Origin: an uncultured Bacteroidales bacterium
GTDB taxonomy: Bacteria; Bacteroidota; Bacteroidia; Bacteroidales; UBA932
Assembly (NCBI GenBank): GCA_947305045.1
Contig: CAMZCW010000001.1
Span: forward strand, 13,733 to 77,732
Direction: 5' to 3'
DNA length: 64,000 nucleotides
Shown piece by piece: positions 44,261 through 52,730 of this stretch. The notes under the pieces are model-generated. The model made no database searches, was not told the origin of the DNA, and saw nothing but the letters and a program-made list of their open reading frames with translations. Made by a program: the position numbers and the translations under genes. Within the stretch, counting starts at the first letter, position 1. Each line of letters begins with the position of its first letter.

Positions 44261-45589
44261 TTATTTACTGTTCAAATATGCGTTAAAAAATGATTCACGG
44301 TGAGGATAGACCGACTCGCTCCACTCATCACGGACACGTTCTTCAGTCGATGTCCAGGAATGAGCACGCCAGGGGAAGTAGTAGATTTGCTTGGATTTCA
44401 CCTGTTTGGCGTTGTTGTACCCCGCACAGACGGCAGCCGGATCGCAAGTCCAATCTATGTTACCGGACTCGATGTACAAATCCCCTTTGAAGAGTGATAC
44501 CAGGATGGCGCCGTCGTGGTAGGCCATTACGGAAGGGCCAAGGGGTGTCACGGCATTTTTCGCGTTTGCCCGGTCCGGCCATCCGCATTTTCTCCCGTCC
44601 AACACCGCGCCCGTGTCAGTGATGGCCGGAACAATTGCTACGCAGTGAGTGATCCGGGGGTCGATGCCGGCAAGGGCCAGTGCCTGTCCCCCTCCCTGGC
44701 TCTCCCCATGTACCAGAATGCGTTTGCCATCCCATAATGGAAGTGTTACGGCATAGTCCAGGGCGCGCACATCCCGAAGGTACATATTGTGGAAATAGTA
44801 ATCGGAAACGCCCGTGAAGTCACGGCTGGCGTAGTTGCTGAGTTCACCGTCATTCAAAGCGTCGTAGTACTCCTGCGGCTGGTCGGCCAAGTATCCGTGG
44901 GCATTGATATCCAGGACAAGATATCCCTGGCGGGCCCGGCTAATCACAAAACTGGCAGTAGATTTATTGGCCGGCCGGTTCACACCAGCAGAATGCACGA
45001 ACAAATAGATTGGCAACGAACCCGCAGCAGCATCTTTCGGCCAAGCCACATAGCCCCTGCAGGGAAAACCCTCAGGCATATTGATTTCTATCTGAAAACA
45101 CTCAAACTTTTCCTTATCCTCCTCTTTGACATCTACAGCAGGGGTAATCTTCACTTCCGGGGCCAGGGCGCGCATACGCGCCAACTCGGCGTCCCAGAAC
45201 GACTTCAGATTAGACGGAGTGGCAAAGCCGGGTACAAACTCCTGCGGAGCCACCAGGAATCCCACCATAGTGGAAGTCTTTGAATCTCCGGAAGGAAGAA
45301 TCTTTACCATTTTTGAAACAGGTTCCGAGCAAATCTCCGAATATACTTCGGTCTCGGATCCGGTAAGTACCATCTTTTTCTCGGAGAGGACTTTCCCGTA
45401 ACTGATTACTTGTACAAGAACAGCCTCACGGCCTCCTTCCGTTTTTCGGGCAGTCACCCGAACCGTATCTCCCGGTTGATAAACGCCATCGGGACTGTTT
45501 ACATACAGCCTTACTTTTTCGTAAACATTCTGGGCCTGCGACGTCCAGGCGCCCAGCAGGATAACTAAAGAAAGAAGGAATCTATTCAT
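44261..45589 (-). CDS. Secreted acetyl-xylan-esterase-like (AXE1/CE7-type) alpha/beta hydrolase
   Basis: This 442-residue protein has a signal peptide (ending AWTSQAQ), an N-terminal beta-sandwich (about 20-125) and an AXE1-type alpha/beta hydrolase domain. It shows YVAWPKD (oxyanion-side strand), HSAGVNRP, the nucleophile elbow HGESQGGG (about Ser300) and a C-terminal WRAHSW His (about 410). It should remove acetyl or similar acyl groups from carbohydrate in the periplasm, opening the polymer to the lyases. Its first 8 bases overlap the end of the PL12-like lyase gene. Acyl specificity is not resolved. Confidence 0.85.
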   Translation of the reverse strand: MNRFLLSLVILLGAWTSQAQNVYEKVRLYVNSPDGVYQPGDTVRVTARKTEGGREAVLVQVISYGKVLSEKKMVLTGSETEVYSEICSEPVSKMVKILPSGDSKTSTMVGFLVAPQEFVPGFATPSNLKSFWDAELARMRALAPEVKITPAVDVKEEDKEKFECFQIEINMPEGFPCRGYVAWPKDAAAGSLPIYLFVHSAGVNRPANKSTASFVISRARQGYLVLDINAHGYLADQPQEYYDALNDGELSNYASRDFTGVSDYYFHNMYLRDVRALDYAVTLPLWDGKRILVHGESQGGGQALALAGIDPRITHCVAIVPAITDTGAVLDGRKCGWPDRANAKNAVTPLGPSVMAYHDGAILVSLFKGDLYIESGNIDWTCDPAAVCAGYNNAKQVKSKQIYYFPWRAHSWTSTEERVRDEWSESVYPHRESFFNAYLNSK

Positions 45590-47348
45590 TTTTGAAATCT
45601 ATATATGTAGTAAATACTACAGGGGATTTGGTCTTCTTTTCCACTTCCCAAATCAGATGGGGTCGTGCTTGTTTTTCACGCAGGGCACCGGATACCCATC
45701 CCTGTTCTTCGCGATGAGCCATTCCGCAAGGGCCCTTCACCTTCAAGTTAAAATAGCGTTGAGCTTCCGGCCCGGGATGCAAATGCAAAGCAACCTTTCC
45801 CACGGCATCCCCATACAATTCGTCCTTAATCACAAAACGTTTTCCCCCGATGAAAGAGATGGTGCGACGGTGAGTAAGTCCCTTATAGCCCGGATTCTCG
45901 GTTATAAGCTTCTGCACGCGACCTTTCGGCTGCCATAGAATGGTCTTTGAATCTGTAACCTCCAAGTCTTTTCCGTCCAAAGTTACCGTATTATGGAATG
46001 CGGTGCTGCGGAAAAGATTGCGCCAGGCCATCACTTCATCGTCACCGCCATATACATACGATCCGGAATCCGGGAACAGTTGACGGCCTTTGTACCATAA
46101 CTCAAAGGTGCCGTTGTCCGGCTGGCAGTGCCATTCTCCCGGAGGGCCGGCTTTTACTACCATCTGAACGGCATCCATTTCCCAGGACGTCCTGAAGACA
46201 AAGAAGCCCGAATCCAGGTGCCCCACCGAAAGGTAGTCCGGCAAGCGACCGTCTTTCCCCTCCGTTGCCAGCCACCGGAAAAAATCATTTTCCGGGAACA
46301 GACGGGCATATCGCCGCCAATCCTCCAGAATAACGCGCTTTTTCGTAAGACGTGCATCACTGAAGCACGGCACCTGATAATTGGGGTAGCAGATGTCGCC
46401 GTAAAAAATAATCATCTTTTCCAAGCGCTCCGTAAATGCGGCCGGGAAGGACTCCCTCATCCCACACAGGGATGCCATGTCCAGGGCCTTGCAGAAGATG
46501 TTGATGCAAGCCAAATGATAATGAGGGTCCAACTCCCATTGGCAGCCATCCGGATATACCTGGGTTTGGATTTCACGGTTCAAAATCTCTACTCCGGTCT
46601 GGCGCCACAGAGTTGCATCCTTGAACTCCTGGAAGAATGCTCCGGCATAAAAGATGCGCTGAGCCTGGAACAGGAGGTGATTCCCTTTCTTGGAGAAGTG
46701 ATGCAGGAGATAGTCTGTCTGCCGATAATAATTCTCCAGAAAGGCCATCAGAAATTCCGGAGTAAACGCCTCCGAAGAGAGAAATAACTGAAACTGGAAA
46801 ATCTGGTCTTGTACCCGGTGGCTTACTTCCAGCGGGCGCCAGGCGAATTCGCTGTTTTCCTTGTCCTCCAGGGGATTCTTGGCTATCCAGTCAAGATATT
46901 GCGCAGCCCATTCGCGGGCATATTTCTCGTCTCCGGAAACCCGGAAAGCCTGTCCCATTGGCGTGAACCACTTATGGCGATGCAATTGCCAACGAAGCTC
47001 ATTCTCATGAATGGGCCAATACTTCCAGTTAATGTCGTCTCCGTAGAAATACACCTGATAGCCGTCGGCCACAAAGAAACGGTGTTCCATGGCGTCGTTT
47101 GCCATTTTGCGTTCTCCGGCCGAGAGGTGGACCGTGCCCGGATCAGGGAACTCGGGCGTGACGAGCTCTGTGCGATTCCTGTAATAGTCCAGCAGCGCCG
47201 CTGCCGCTCCGGCATCATCGCCGGAAGCGTGCAACGAGGCAACCTTCTCCAGTCCGGGGCGCTGCATATCCAGCAATCCCCACACCCCTTGTGCGGGGGT
47301 GGGGATGCTGAACAGCACACACAAAAACAACAGAATTATTCGACCCAA
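45582..47348 (-). CDS. Heparinase II/III-fold polysaccharide lyase, PL12-like
   Basis: This 588-residue protein has a signal peptide (ILLFLCVLFSIPTPAQG). Only TTG at 47348 can start it without losing the signal. The N-terminal alpha-toroid (about 30-330) holds WKYWPIHENELRWQLHRHKW, KGNHLLFQ and ELDPHYHLACI; the C-terminal beta-sandwich (about 360-588) holds GEWHCQPDNGTFELWYKGR and FHNTVTLDGKD. This is the pattern of PL12-type heparin-sulfate lyases, with the metal-site and catalytic His present. It eliminates at uronic-acid linkages in the periplasm, giving unsaturated uronates for the kdu genes next door. It overlaps both neighbours by 8-13 bases. Confidence 0.9.
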   Translation of the reverse strand: MGRIILLFLCVLFSIPTPAQGVWGLLDMQRPGLEKVASLHASGDDAGAAAALLDYYRNRTELVTPEFPDPGTVHLSAGERKMANDAMEHRFFVADGYQVYFYGDDINWKYWPIHENELRWQLHRHKWFTPMGQAFRVSGDEKYAREWAAQYLDWIAKNPLEDKENSEFAWRPLEVSHRVQDQIFQFQLFLSSEAFTPEFLMAFLENYYRQTDYLLHHFSKKGNHLLFQAQRIFYAGAFFQEFKDATLWRQTGVEILNREIQTQVYPDGCQWELDPHYHLACINIFCKALDMASLCGMRESFPAAFTERLEKMIIFYGDICYPNYQVPCFSDARLTKKRVILEDWRRYARLFPENDFFRWLATEGKDGRLPDYLSVGHLDSGFFVFRTSWEMDAVQMVVKAGPPGEWHCQPDNGTFELWYKGRQLFPDSGSYVYGGDDEVMAWRNLFRSTAFHNTVTLDGKDLEVTDSKTILWQPKGRVQKLITENPGYKGLTHRRTISFIGGKRFVIKDELYGDAVGKVALHLHPGPEAQRYFNLKVKGPCGMAHREEQGWVSGALREKQARPHLIWEVEKKTKSPVVFTTYIDFKNE

Positions 47349-49837
47349 TTTTTCCAGTATTTAGTAGCGTACGATGCGCCGGCACCGTCGGTAATGTCCG
47401 TGGTGTTCACCGGGAAGTAACCCGTGGAGGCATCCGTACAGGTGAACGGGCTGGTGCTTTGCGTAAAGAAGTTGGCCTGAACGGTAACCCCGGAATTGGT
47501 CGCAGCAGAATAACAAGCGCTCCAGTTAAAGGACCCGCCACGCTCGTTAAAATGATTGTGCCGGATGAAAGAATCACTGATGGGCGAAGCCAACTGCGCG
47601 TGGAGCATAAATATCGGGGCATTCTTAGGCAACGTAGCATCGCCCACATTGAAATTCACGTTCAGCTTTGCCATATTGCCCAAGGCAATGAGTCCCAGAT
47701 TGTTGTTAGCAAGATTGTAGAAAGTATTATTCTCGAACTTGAGGTCTAGGTTCGGGGTATACCAGACTACAGTACTGGCGGTTCTCAGGGCAATCGTCGG
47801 GTAATTCACCGCGGATGCTGCATAGACCACGCTGTTGGTCAGCCAGAACTTTTCAAGACCCAAATTGCTGCCGGAAGCGATTTGGGTGACGCCCTGCACT
47901 TCATAGAGAGACCGAACAATCTTGATGACACTGTTGTTGATCACGATATTGCGGAAACCCTTGGAAGAACTATTCTCACACAGCAGGAGGTTATCGCCCG
48001 CAATAATGGTGCAGTCTTCGATATTCAGGTCAAGATAGGATGTAGTAAGATTGGCCGTATACATGGGATTATAGGTCGAGAGCTTCACATTCTTCAACTG
48101 CATGGAAGGTCCCTTTGCGTTAATTCCCCTGTCAGTTATATTGATATGTGGCTGATGGTTGCGGTAGCGTCCAATAATAACGATATCATTTGGCTGCAGC
48201 CAGTAACCGCTAATGTTGAGTTCGTCGGTCTTTTCGTCAGCCTCGTCGTAATCCAGGAAGAGGATACCATTGGTGTTGTAATCGGCAATGATCGGGCTGG
48301 AATTAGACATATTGTACAACTTAAGCAAACGGGCATCGCCATTCGTAGCCTTATTGAAGACCGTCCCGTTGATGGTAATGTCACGACCGGCCTCATACTG
48401 GGCATAGTAGTCGTTGGCAAAAGCAGGATCGTCGGCCGTGAAGAGAGTGATCGCCGATATCAGATTCTGCTGCGTGGTAGGCTCAACCGACAGCCCGGAT
48501 AGAGTAGTACGTCCTGCCGGCAGCGTAATATCCACCACTCCACCATTATAGCTCAGACCCTCGTTTGAAGAGAAGGATGCCATATTAAAAGGATATACGT
48601 CGGTTCCGTCTACGGTAAGCGTAGCGGTAGCAGCATTGCCGCCATAGCGGGAAGCAGGGTGGGAAATGATACGTGCTCCGGTGATCAGTTTTCCGGGGAT
48701 GGTGGGGAAAGTAAAGGACTTGTGAGCATACATCGCACTTGCAATGCCGCTTCCATCATCATTTCCAGCCGAAGTAAAGGTGTTGGAGATAGAAGATACC
48801 CAGGTGAGAGAGCTTCCGTCGCTGGCGGTGAGCGTCTGCGTACCGGTAAGCGTCTGTTCGGTAAAGTCCTGGGTGACCGATTCGGCAACAGTATAACCTT
48901 CGCCCTTGATGTTAATTTTAATTTGACTTAACTTCTCATTACTGATACTCACCTCTTTGGGAAGTTCAACTGTACGGGTGTAGGTCTTTTCTGCGGTAGA
49001 AACGCTGAGGGTCAGTGTTTCACCGGAACCGGCAGTGAGGGTAATCGGGTTCACCATCAACCAGATAGGCCATCTGCCATCTACTGCAGCAAGTCCATCG
49101 GCATACTCGGCCGAAATGGCATTACTCTCTGCATTAACACCGTTCACGTAGGTACCTGCATAAGTATCGTCCATCGCAAGGAACATATACCCGCATAATG
49201 CAGAAGTGCCCGTGGGCTCCTGAGAAAGCTTGAGCGTGGCCGTGTAAATCTTATCTCCGCTTTCCAGACCGGTAATGGCCAGGCACAGCGGGGCGAAGAG
49301 ACGTTTGAATGAATTAATCACCGCTTCATCAGCGCCGGTGGTTCCACTTACGTCAAACGGCTGCGCAACCAGATAGTCGGCCATAGGGTCAAAGGTATTG
49401 GCACCAGGGAATTGGACAGGACCCAGATGCAACCTGACGGCAGTACCAGTGCTGTTGAAGCTATTCAACTGCTTGGAATAAGGCATCACACCATACCAAT
49501 GAGTAAAGCCTTCTGCGGCGGCGGGAATGGTAAAGGAATACTGTCCAGGGTCTCCCGTCGGGCTTGCCTTGATATAGTCGTTGTTACTGGCATTGTAACG
49601 TTCGCCGTTATAGTAGTAAAGAGACATCAACTCATCTCCTGTAAGCCTAACTTTACTCTCTTCGGGATAATATGCAGTTTTGGTGCCATCATCGGTCCAG
49701 GCTTCGTCTTTGACGGTCAGAAAGACCATGGAACCTTTAGACTCAGTGACAACGGAAGCGCCACGATCGGCCTCCTTGATACACGAAGCGAACAGGCCGA
49801 GTACGGCAATCATCGCAATTTTTCCAATCTTTTTCAT
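47336..49837 (-). CDS. Fimbrillin-module lipoprotein with DUF4957/DUF5123-like beta-helix, copy A
   Basis: This 833-residue protein starts at the ATG at 49837; an upstream in-frame ATG at 49906 is inside the microprotein gene and rejected. Lipobox FASC (Cys19). Residues about 30-320 are a fimbrillin-like module (ELMSLYYYNGERYNASNNDY, YGVMPYSKQL, LGPVQFPGANTFDP). A beta-sandwich with SSLTWVSSISNTF follows (about 330-480), then a right-handed helix-like domain resembling DUF4957/DUF5123 (about 500-833, LDLNIEDCTII, LKFENNTFYNLA). It is probably a surface glycan-binding protein. It is a tandem copy of 50025-52514. Confidence 0.85.
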   Translation of the reverse strand: MKKIGKIAMIAVLGLFASCIKEADRGASVVTESKGSMVFLTVKDEAWTDDGTKTAYYPEESKVRLTGDELMSLYYYNGERYNASNNDYIKASPTGDPGQYSFTIPAAAEGFTHWYGVMPYSKQLNSFNSTGTAVRLHLGPVQFPGANTFDPMADYLVAQPFDVSGTTGADEAVINSFKRLFAPLCLAITGLESGDKIYTATLKLSQEPTGTSALCGYMFLAMDDTYAGTYVNGVNAESNAISAEYADGLAAVDGRWPIWLMVNPITLTAGSGETLTLSVSTAEKTYTRTVELPKEVSISNEKLSQIKINIKGEGYTVAESVTQDFTEQTLTGTQTLTASDGSSLTWVSSISNTFTSAGNDDGSGIASAMYAHKSFTFPTIPGKLITGARIISHPASRYGGNAATATLTVDGTDVYPFNMASFSSNEGLSYNGGVVDITLPAGRTTLSGLSVEPTTQQNLISAITLFTADDPAFANDYYAQYEAGRDITINGTVFNKATNGDARLLKLYNMSNSSPIIADYNTNGILFLDYDEADEKTDELNISGYWLQPNDIVIIGRYRNHQPHINITDRGINAKGPSMQLKNVKLSTYNPMYTANLTTSYLDLNIEDCTIIAGDNLLLCENSSSKGFRNIVINNSVIKIVRSLYEVQGVTQIASGSNLGLEKFWLTNSVVYAASAVNYPTIALRTASTVVWYTPNLDLKFENNTFYNLANNNLGLIALGNMAKLNVNFNVGDATLPKNAPIFMLHAQLASPISDSFIRHNHFNERGGSFNWSACYSAATNSGVTVQANFFTQSTSPFTCTDASTGYFPVNTTDITDGAGASYATKYWKNWVE
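47355..49634 (-). repeat. Tandem duplication, copy A
   Basis: It aligns to 50041-52314 over the whole length. The ends are identical in sequence (47355-47810 with 50041-50496; 49101-49634 with 51781-52314), while the middle differs at many positions. Confidence 0.9.
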
Positions 49838-49856
49838 AACTGTTCGGCTAAAGGGT

Positions 49857-50012
49857 CTATAGTTCCTCGTCATACAGATCATCAGGATCACCATTGATTT
49901 CTCCATTATTCCAGCTGGTAGCCATAATGCGGCACGTGACCATCTGTATTACATTAACCTGAGGGGTAATATACCCCCCATACAGATTTTGGTTTTCGGT
50001 TTTCTTTTTCAT
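49857..50012 (-). CDS. Microprotein (51 aa) before lipoprotein copy A
   Basis: This starts MKKKTENQNLYGGYITPQVN and ends SWNNGEINGDPDDLYDEEL. The GYITPQVNVIQM segment and the SWNNGEI...DLY tail align with the microproteins at 52534 and 56134. It begins 12 bases after lipoprotein copy B and ends 19 bases before lipoprotein copy A. No signal peptide. The tandem copies each carry their own microprotein, although the microproteins themselves differ strongly, so they did not arise in the same recent duplication or have diverged faster. Confidence 0.72.
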   Translation of the reverse strand: MKKKTENQNLYGGYITPQVNVIQMVTCRIMATSWNNGEINGDPDDLYDEEL

Positions 50013-50024
50013 ATTACATTACAT

Positions 50025-52514
50025 TTATTCCCAATTATTCCAGTATTTAGTAGCGTACGATGCGCCGGCACCGTCGGTAATGTCCGTGGTGTTCACCGGG
50101 AAGTAACCCGTGGAGGCATCCGTACAGGTGAACGGGCTGGTGCTTTGCGTAAAGAAGTTGGCCTGAACGGTAACCCCGGAATTGGTCGCAGCAGAATAAC
50201 AAGCGCTCCAGTTAAAGGACCCGCCACGCTCGTTAAAATGATTGTGCCGGATGAAAGAATCACTGATGGGCGAAGCCAACTGCGCGTGGAGCATAAATAT
50301 CGGGGCATTCTTAGGCAACGTAGCATCGCCCACATTGAAATTCACGTTCAGCTTTGCCATATTGCCCAAGGCAATGAGTCCCAGATTGTTGTTAGCAAGA
50401 TTGTAGAAAGTATTATTCTCGAACTTGAGGTCTAGGTTCGGGGTATACCAGACTACAGTACTGGCGGTTCTCAGGGCAATCGTCGGGTAATTCACCTCAG
50501 ATGCGGCATAGACCACGCTGTTTGTCAACCAGAACTTTTCAATGCCCAAATTGCTACCGGATGCGATTTGACTGACGCCCTGCACTTCATAGAGAGACCG
50601 AACAATCTTGATGACGCTGTTGTTGATCACAATATTGCGGAAACCCTTGGAAGAACTATTCTCACACAGCAGGAAGTTATTGCTCGCAATAATGGTGCAG
50701 TCTTCGATATTCAGGTCAAGATAGGATGTGGTAAGATTGGCCGTATACATAGGGTTATAGGTCGAGATCTTCACATTCTTCAATTGCATAGCAGGTCCTT
50801 TCGCGTTGATACCCCGGTCAGTAATATTGATATGCGGTTGATGGTTACGATAGCGTCCGATAATAACGATCTCATTCGGCTGCAGCCAGTAACCGCTGAT
50901 GTTGAGCACGTCCGTCATTCCATCAGCCTCGTCGTAATCCAAGAAGAGAATTCCATTGGTTTTATAATCGACAACGATCGGGTTGGCATTGGACATCTGA
51001 TACAGTTTGAGCAGACGTGCCGTACCGTTTGTTGCCTTATTGAAGACGGTCCCGTTGATGGTAATGTCACGACCGGCCTCATACTGGGCATAGTAGTCGT
51101 TGGCAAAAGCGGGATCATCGACAGTAAAGAGAGTGATGGCCGATATCAGGTTCTGCTGCGTGGTAGGCACAACCGACAGCCCGGACAGCGTAGTACGTCC
51201 TGCCGGTAGAGTAATGTCAACCACACCGCCATTGTAACTCAGGCCTTCGTTTGTAGAGAAGGAAGCCATATTGAAAGGATATACGTCTGTTCCGTCAACG
51301 GTAAGCGTAGCGGTAGCGGCAGTGCCGCCATATCGAGAAGCAGGATGGGAAATGATACGTGCTCCGGTAATCAGCTTTCCAGGGATGGTGGGGAAAGTGA
51401 AGGACTTGTGAGCATACATCGCACTTGCAATGCCGCTTCCATCATCATTTCCAGCCGAAGTAAAGGTGTTGGAGATAGAAGATACCCAGGTGAGAGAGCT
51501 TCCGTCGCTGGCGGTGAGCGTCTGCGTACCGGTAAGCGTCTGTTCGGTAAAGTCCTGGGTGACCGATTCGGAAACCGTGTACCCTTCTCCCTTGATGTTC
51601 ACCGTAATACGGTTCAGCGTAGAAGTGCTGAGTGTAGCGGCGGCAGGAAGAGTTACCGTACGATTATAGGTCTTATCGGCCGTGGAAACGGTGAGGATGA
51701 GATTGCAGCCCGCCTCAATGGTAATGGGATTGACCATCAACCAGACCGGCCAGCTATCACCCATCGCTGCAAGTCCATTGGCATACTCGGCCGAAATGGC
51801 ATTACTCTCTGCATTAACACCGTTCACGTAGGTACCTGCATAAGTATCGTCCATCGCAAGGAACATATACCCGCATAATGCAGAAGTGCCCGTGGGCTCC
51901 TGAGAAAGCTTGAGCGTGGCCGTGTAAATCTTATCTCCGCTTTCCAGACCGGTAATGGCCAGGCACAGCGGGGCGAAGAGACGTTTGAATGAATTAATCA
52001 CCGCTTCATCAGCGCCGGTGGTTCCACTTACGTCAAACGGCTGCGCAACCAGATAGTCGGCCATAGGGTCAAAGGTATTGGCACCAGGGAATTGGACAGG
52101 ACCCAGATGCAACCTGACGGCAGTACCAGTGCTGTTGAAGCTATTCAACTGCTTGGAATAAGGCATCACACCATACCAATGAGTAAAGCCTTCTGCGGCG
52201 GCGGGAATGGTAAAGGAATACTGTCCAGGGTCTCCCGTCGGGCTTGCCTTGATATAGTCGTTGTTACTGGCATTGTAACGTTCGCCGTTATAGTAGTAAA
52301 GAGACATCAACTCAGTCCCTGTCAGGCTTATACCTGTTCCAGGAGTATAGGCGGTTTTGGTATCGTCGGTCCACTGCGCATCGTTTACTTTAATCAGAAC
52401 CTCGGTTCCTGCAGGGGCGGAAGCTTCGATGGTTTTGTCAAACTTCTGTTCCTTGTTGCAGGAAGAGAAGACCGCCAGGGCGGCAACAGCCGCAAATAAG
52501 GAAATCTTTTTCAT
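50025..52514 (-). CDS. Fimbrillin-module lipoprotein with DUF4957/DUF5123-like beta-helix, copy B
   Basis: This 829-residue protein starts at the ATG at 52514 (the codon before is GTG). Lipobox FSSC (Cys19). Same layout as copy A: fimbrillin-like module to about 320, sandwich to about 480, then a beta-helix-like C-terminus ending YATKYWNNWE. N-terminal module and C-terminal third are identical to copy A apart from the last residues, whereas the signal region and the stretch about 290-330 differ (KTYNRTVTLPAAATLSTSTL against KTYTRTVELPKEVSISNEKL). A surface binding role is likely. Preceded by its own microprotein 19 bases upstream. Confidence 0.85.
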   Translation of the reverse strand: MKKISLFAAVAALAVFSSCNKEQKFDKTIEASAPAGTEVLIKVNDAQWTDDTKTAYTPGTGISLTGTELMSLYYYNGERYNASNNDYIKASPTGDPGQYSFTIPAAAEGFTHWYGVMPYSKQLNSFNSTGTAVRLHLGPVQFPGANTFDPMADYLVAQPFDVSGTTGADEAVINSFKRLFAPLCLAITGLESGDKIYTATLKLSQEPTGTSALCGYMFLAMDDTYAGTYVNGVNAESNAISAEYANGLAAMGDSWPVWLMVNPITIEAGCNLILTVSTADKTYNRTVTLPAAATLSTSTLNRITVNIKGEGYTVSESVTQDFTEQTLTGTQTLTASDGSSLTWVSSISNTFTSAGNDDGSGIASAMYAHKSFTFPTIPGKLITGARIISHPASRYGGTAATATLTVDGTDVYPFNMASFSTNEGLSYNGGVVDITLPAGRTTLSGLSVVPTTQQNLISAITLFTVDDPAFANDYYAQYEAGRDITINGTVFNKATNGTARLLKLYQMSNANPIVVDYKTNGILFLDYDEADGMTDVLNISGYWLQPNEIVIIGRYRNHQPHINITDRGINAKGPAMQLKNVKISTYNPMYTANLTTSYLDLNIEDCTIIASNNFLLCENSSSKGFRNIVINNSVIKIVRSLYEVQGVSQIASGSNLGIEKFWLTNSVVYAASEVNYPTIALRTASTVVWYTPNLDLKFENNTFYNLANNNLGLIALGNMAKLNVNFNVGDATLPKNAPIFMLHAQLASPISDSFIRHNHFNERGGSFNWSACYSAATNSGVTVQANFFTQSTSPFTCTDASTGYFPVNTTDITDGAGASYATKYWNNWE
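50041..52314 (-). repeat. Tandem duplication, copy B
   Basis: Partner of 47355-49634, offset 2680-2686 bases. Identical blocks of 456 and 534 bases at its two ends flank a diverged middle. Confidence 0.9.
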
Positions 52515-52533
52515 CACTGTTCAAGTTAAAGTT

Positions 52534-52698
52534 CTACAAAATACCAAAACTGTCCAAATAAAGATCGGTGAATCCGTCGGGGATTTCCCCCGAATTCCAG
52601 TCGGTAATACTGGTCGCGATGATAGTTTGGGTCATCATCGCTATCTCCTCCGTCTGAGGCGGAAGGTAGACAGACCGCTGTTTCTTTTGGGTGTTCAT
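52534..52698 (-). CDS. Microprotein (54 aa) before lipoprotein copy B
   Basis: This starts MNTQKKQRSVYLPPQTEEIA and ends in TDLYLDSFGIL; the middle has ATSITDWNSGEIPDGF. It shares the Y-x-P-P opening and the W-N-x-G-E-I-P-D motif with the microproteins at 49857 and 56134. It lies 32 bases after the lyase fusion gene and 19 bases before lipoprotein copy B. No signal or membrane segment. Confidence 0.72.
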   Translation of the reverse strand: MNTQKKQRSVYLPPQTEEIAMMTQTIIATSITDWNSGEIPDGFTDLYLDSFGIL

Positions 52699-52730
52699 TG
52701 GATATGTTTTTATTGATTTAATAATTGTAT

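Noticed and set aside
49838..49906. Upstream start for lipoprotein copy A
   Set aside because: Would put 23 extra residues before a perfect lipoprotein signal and lies inside the microprotein gene.
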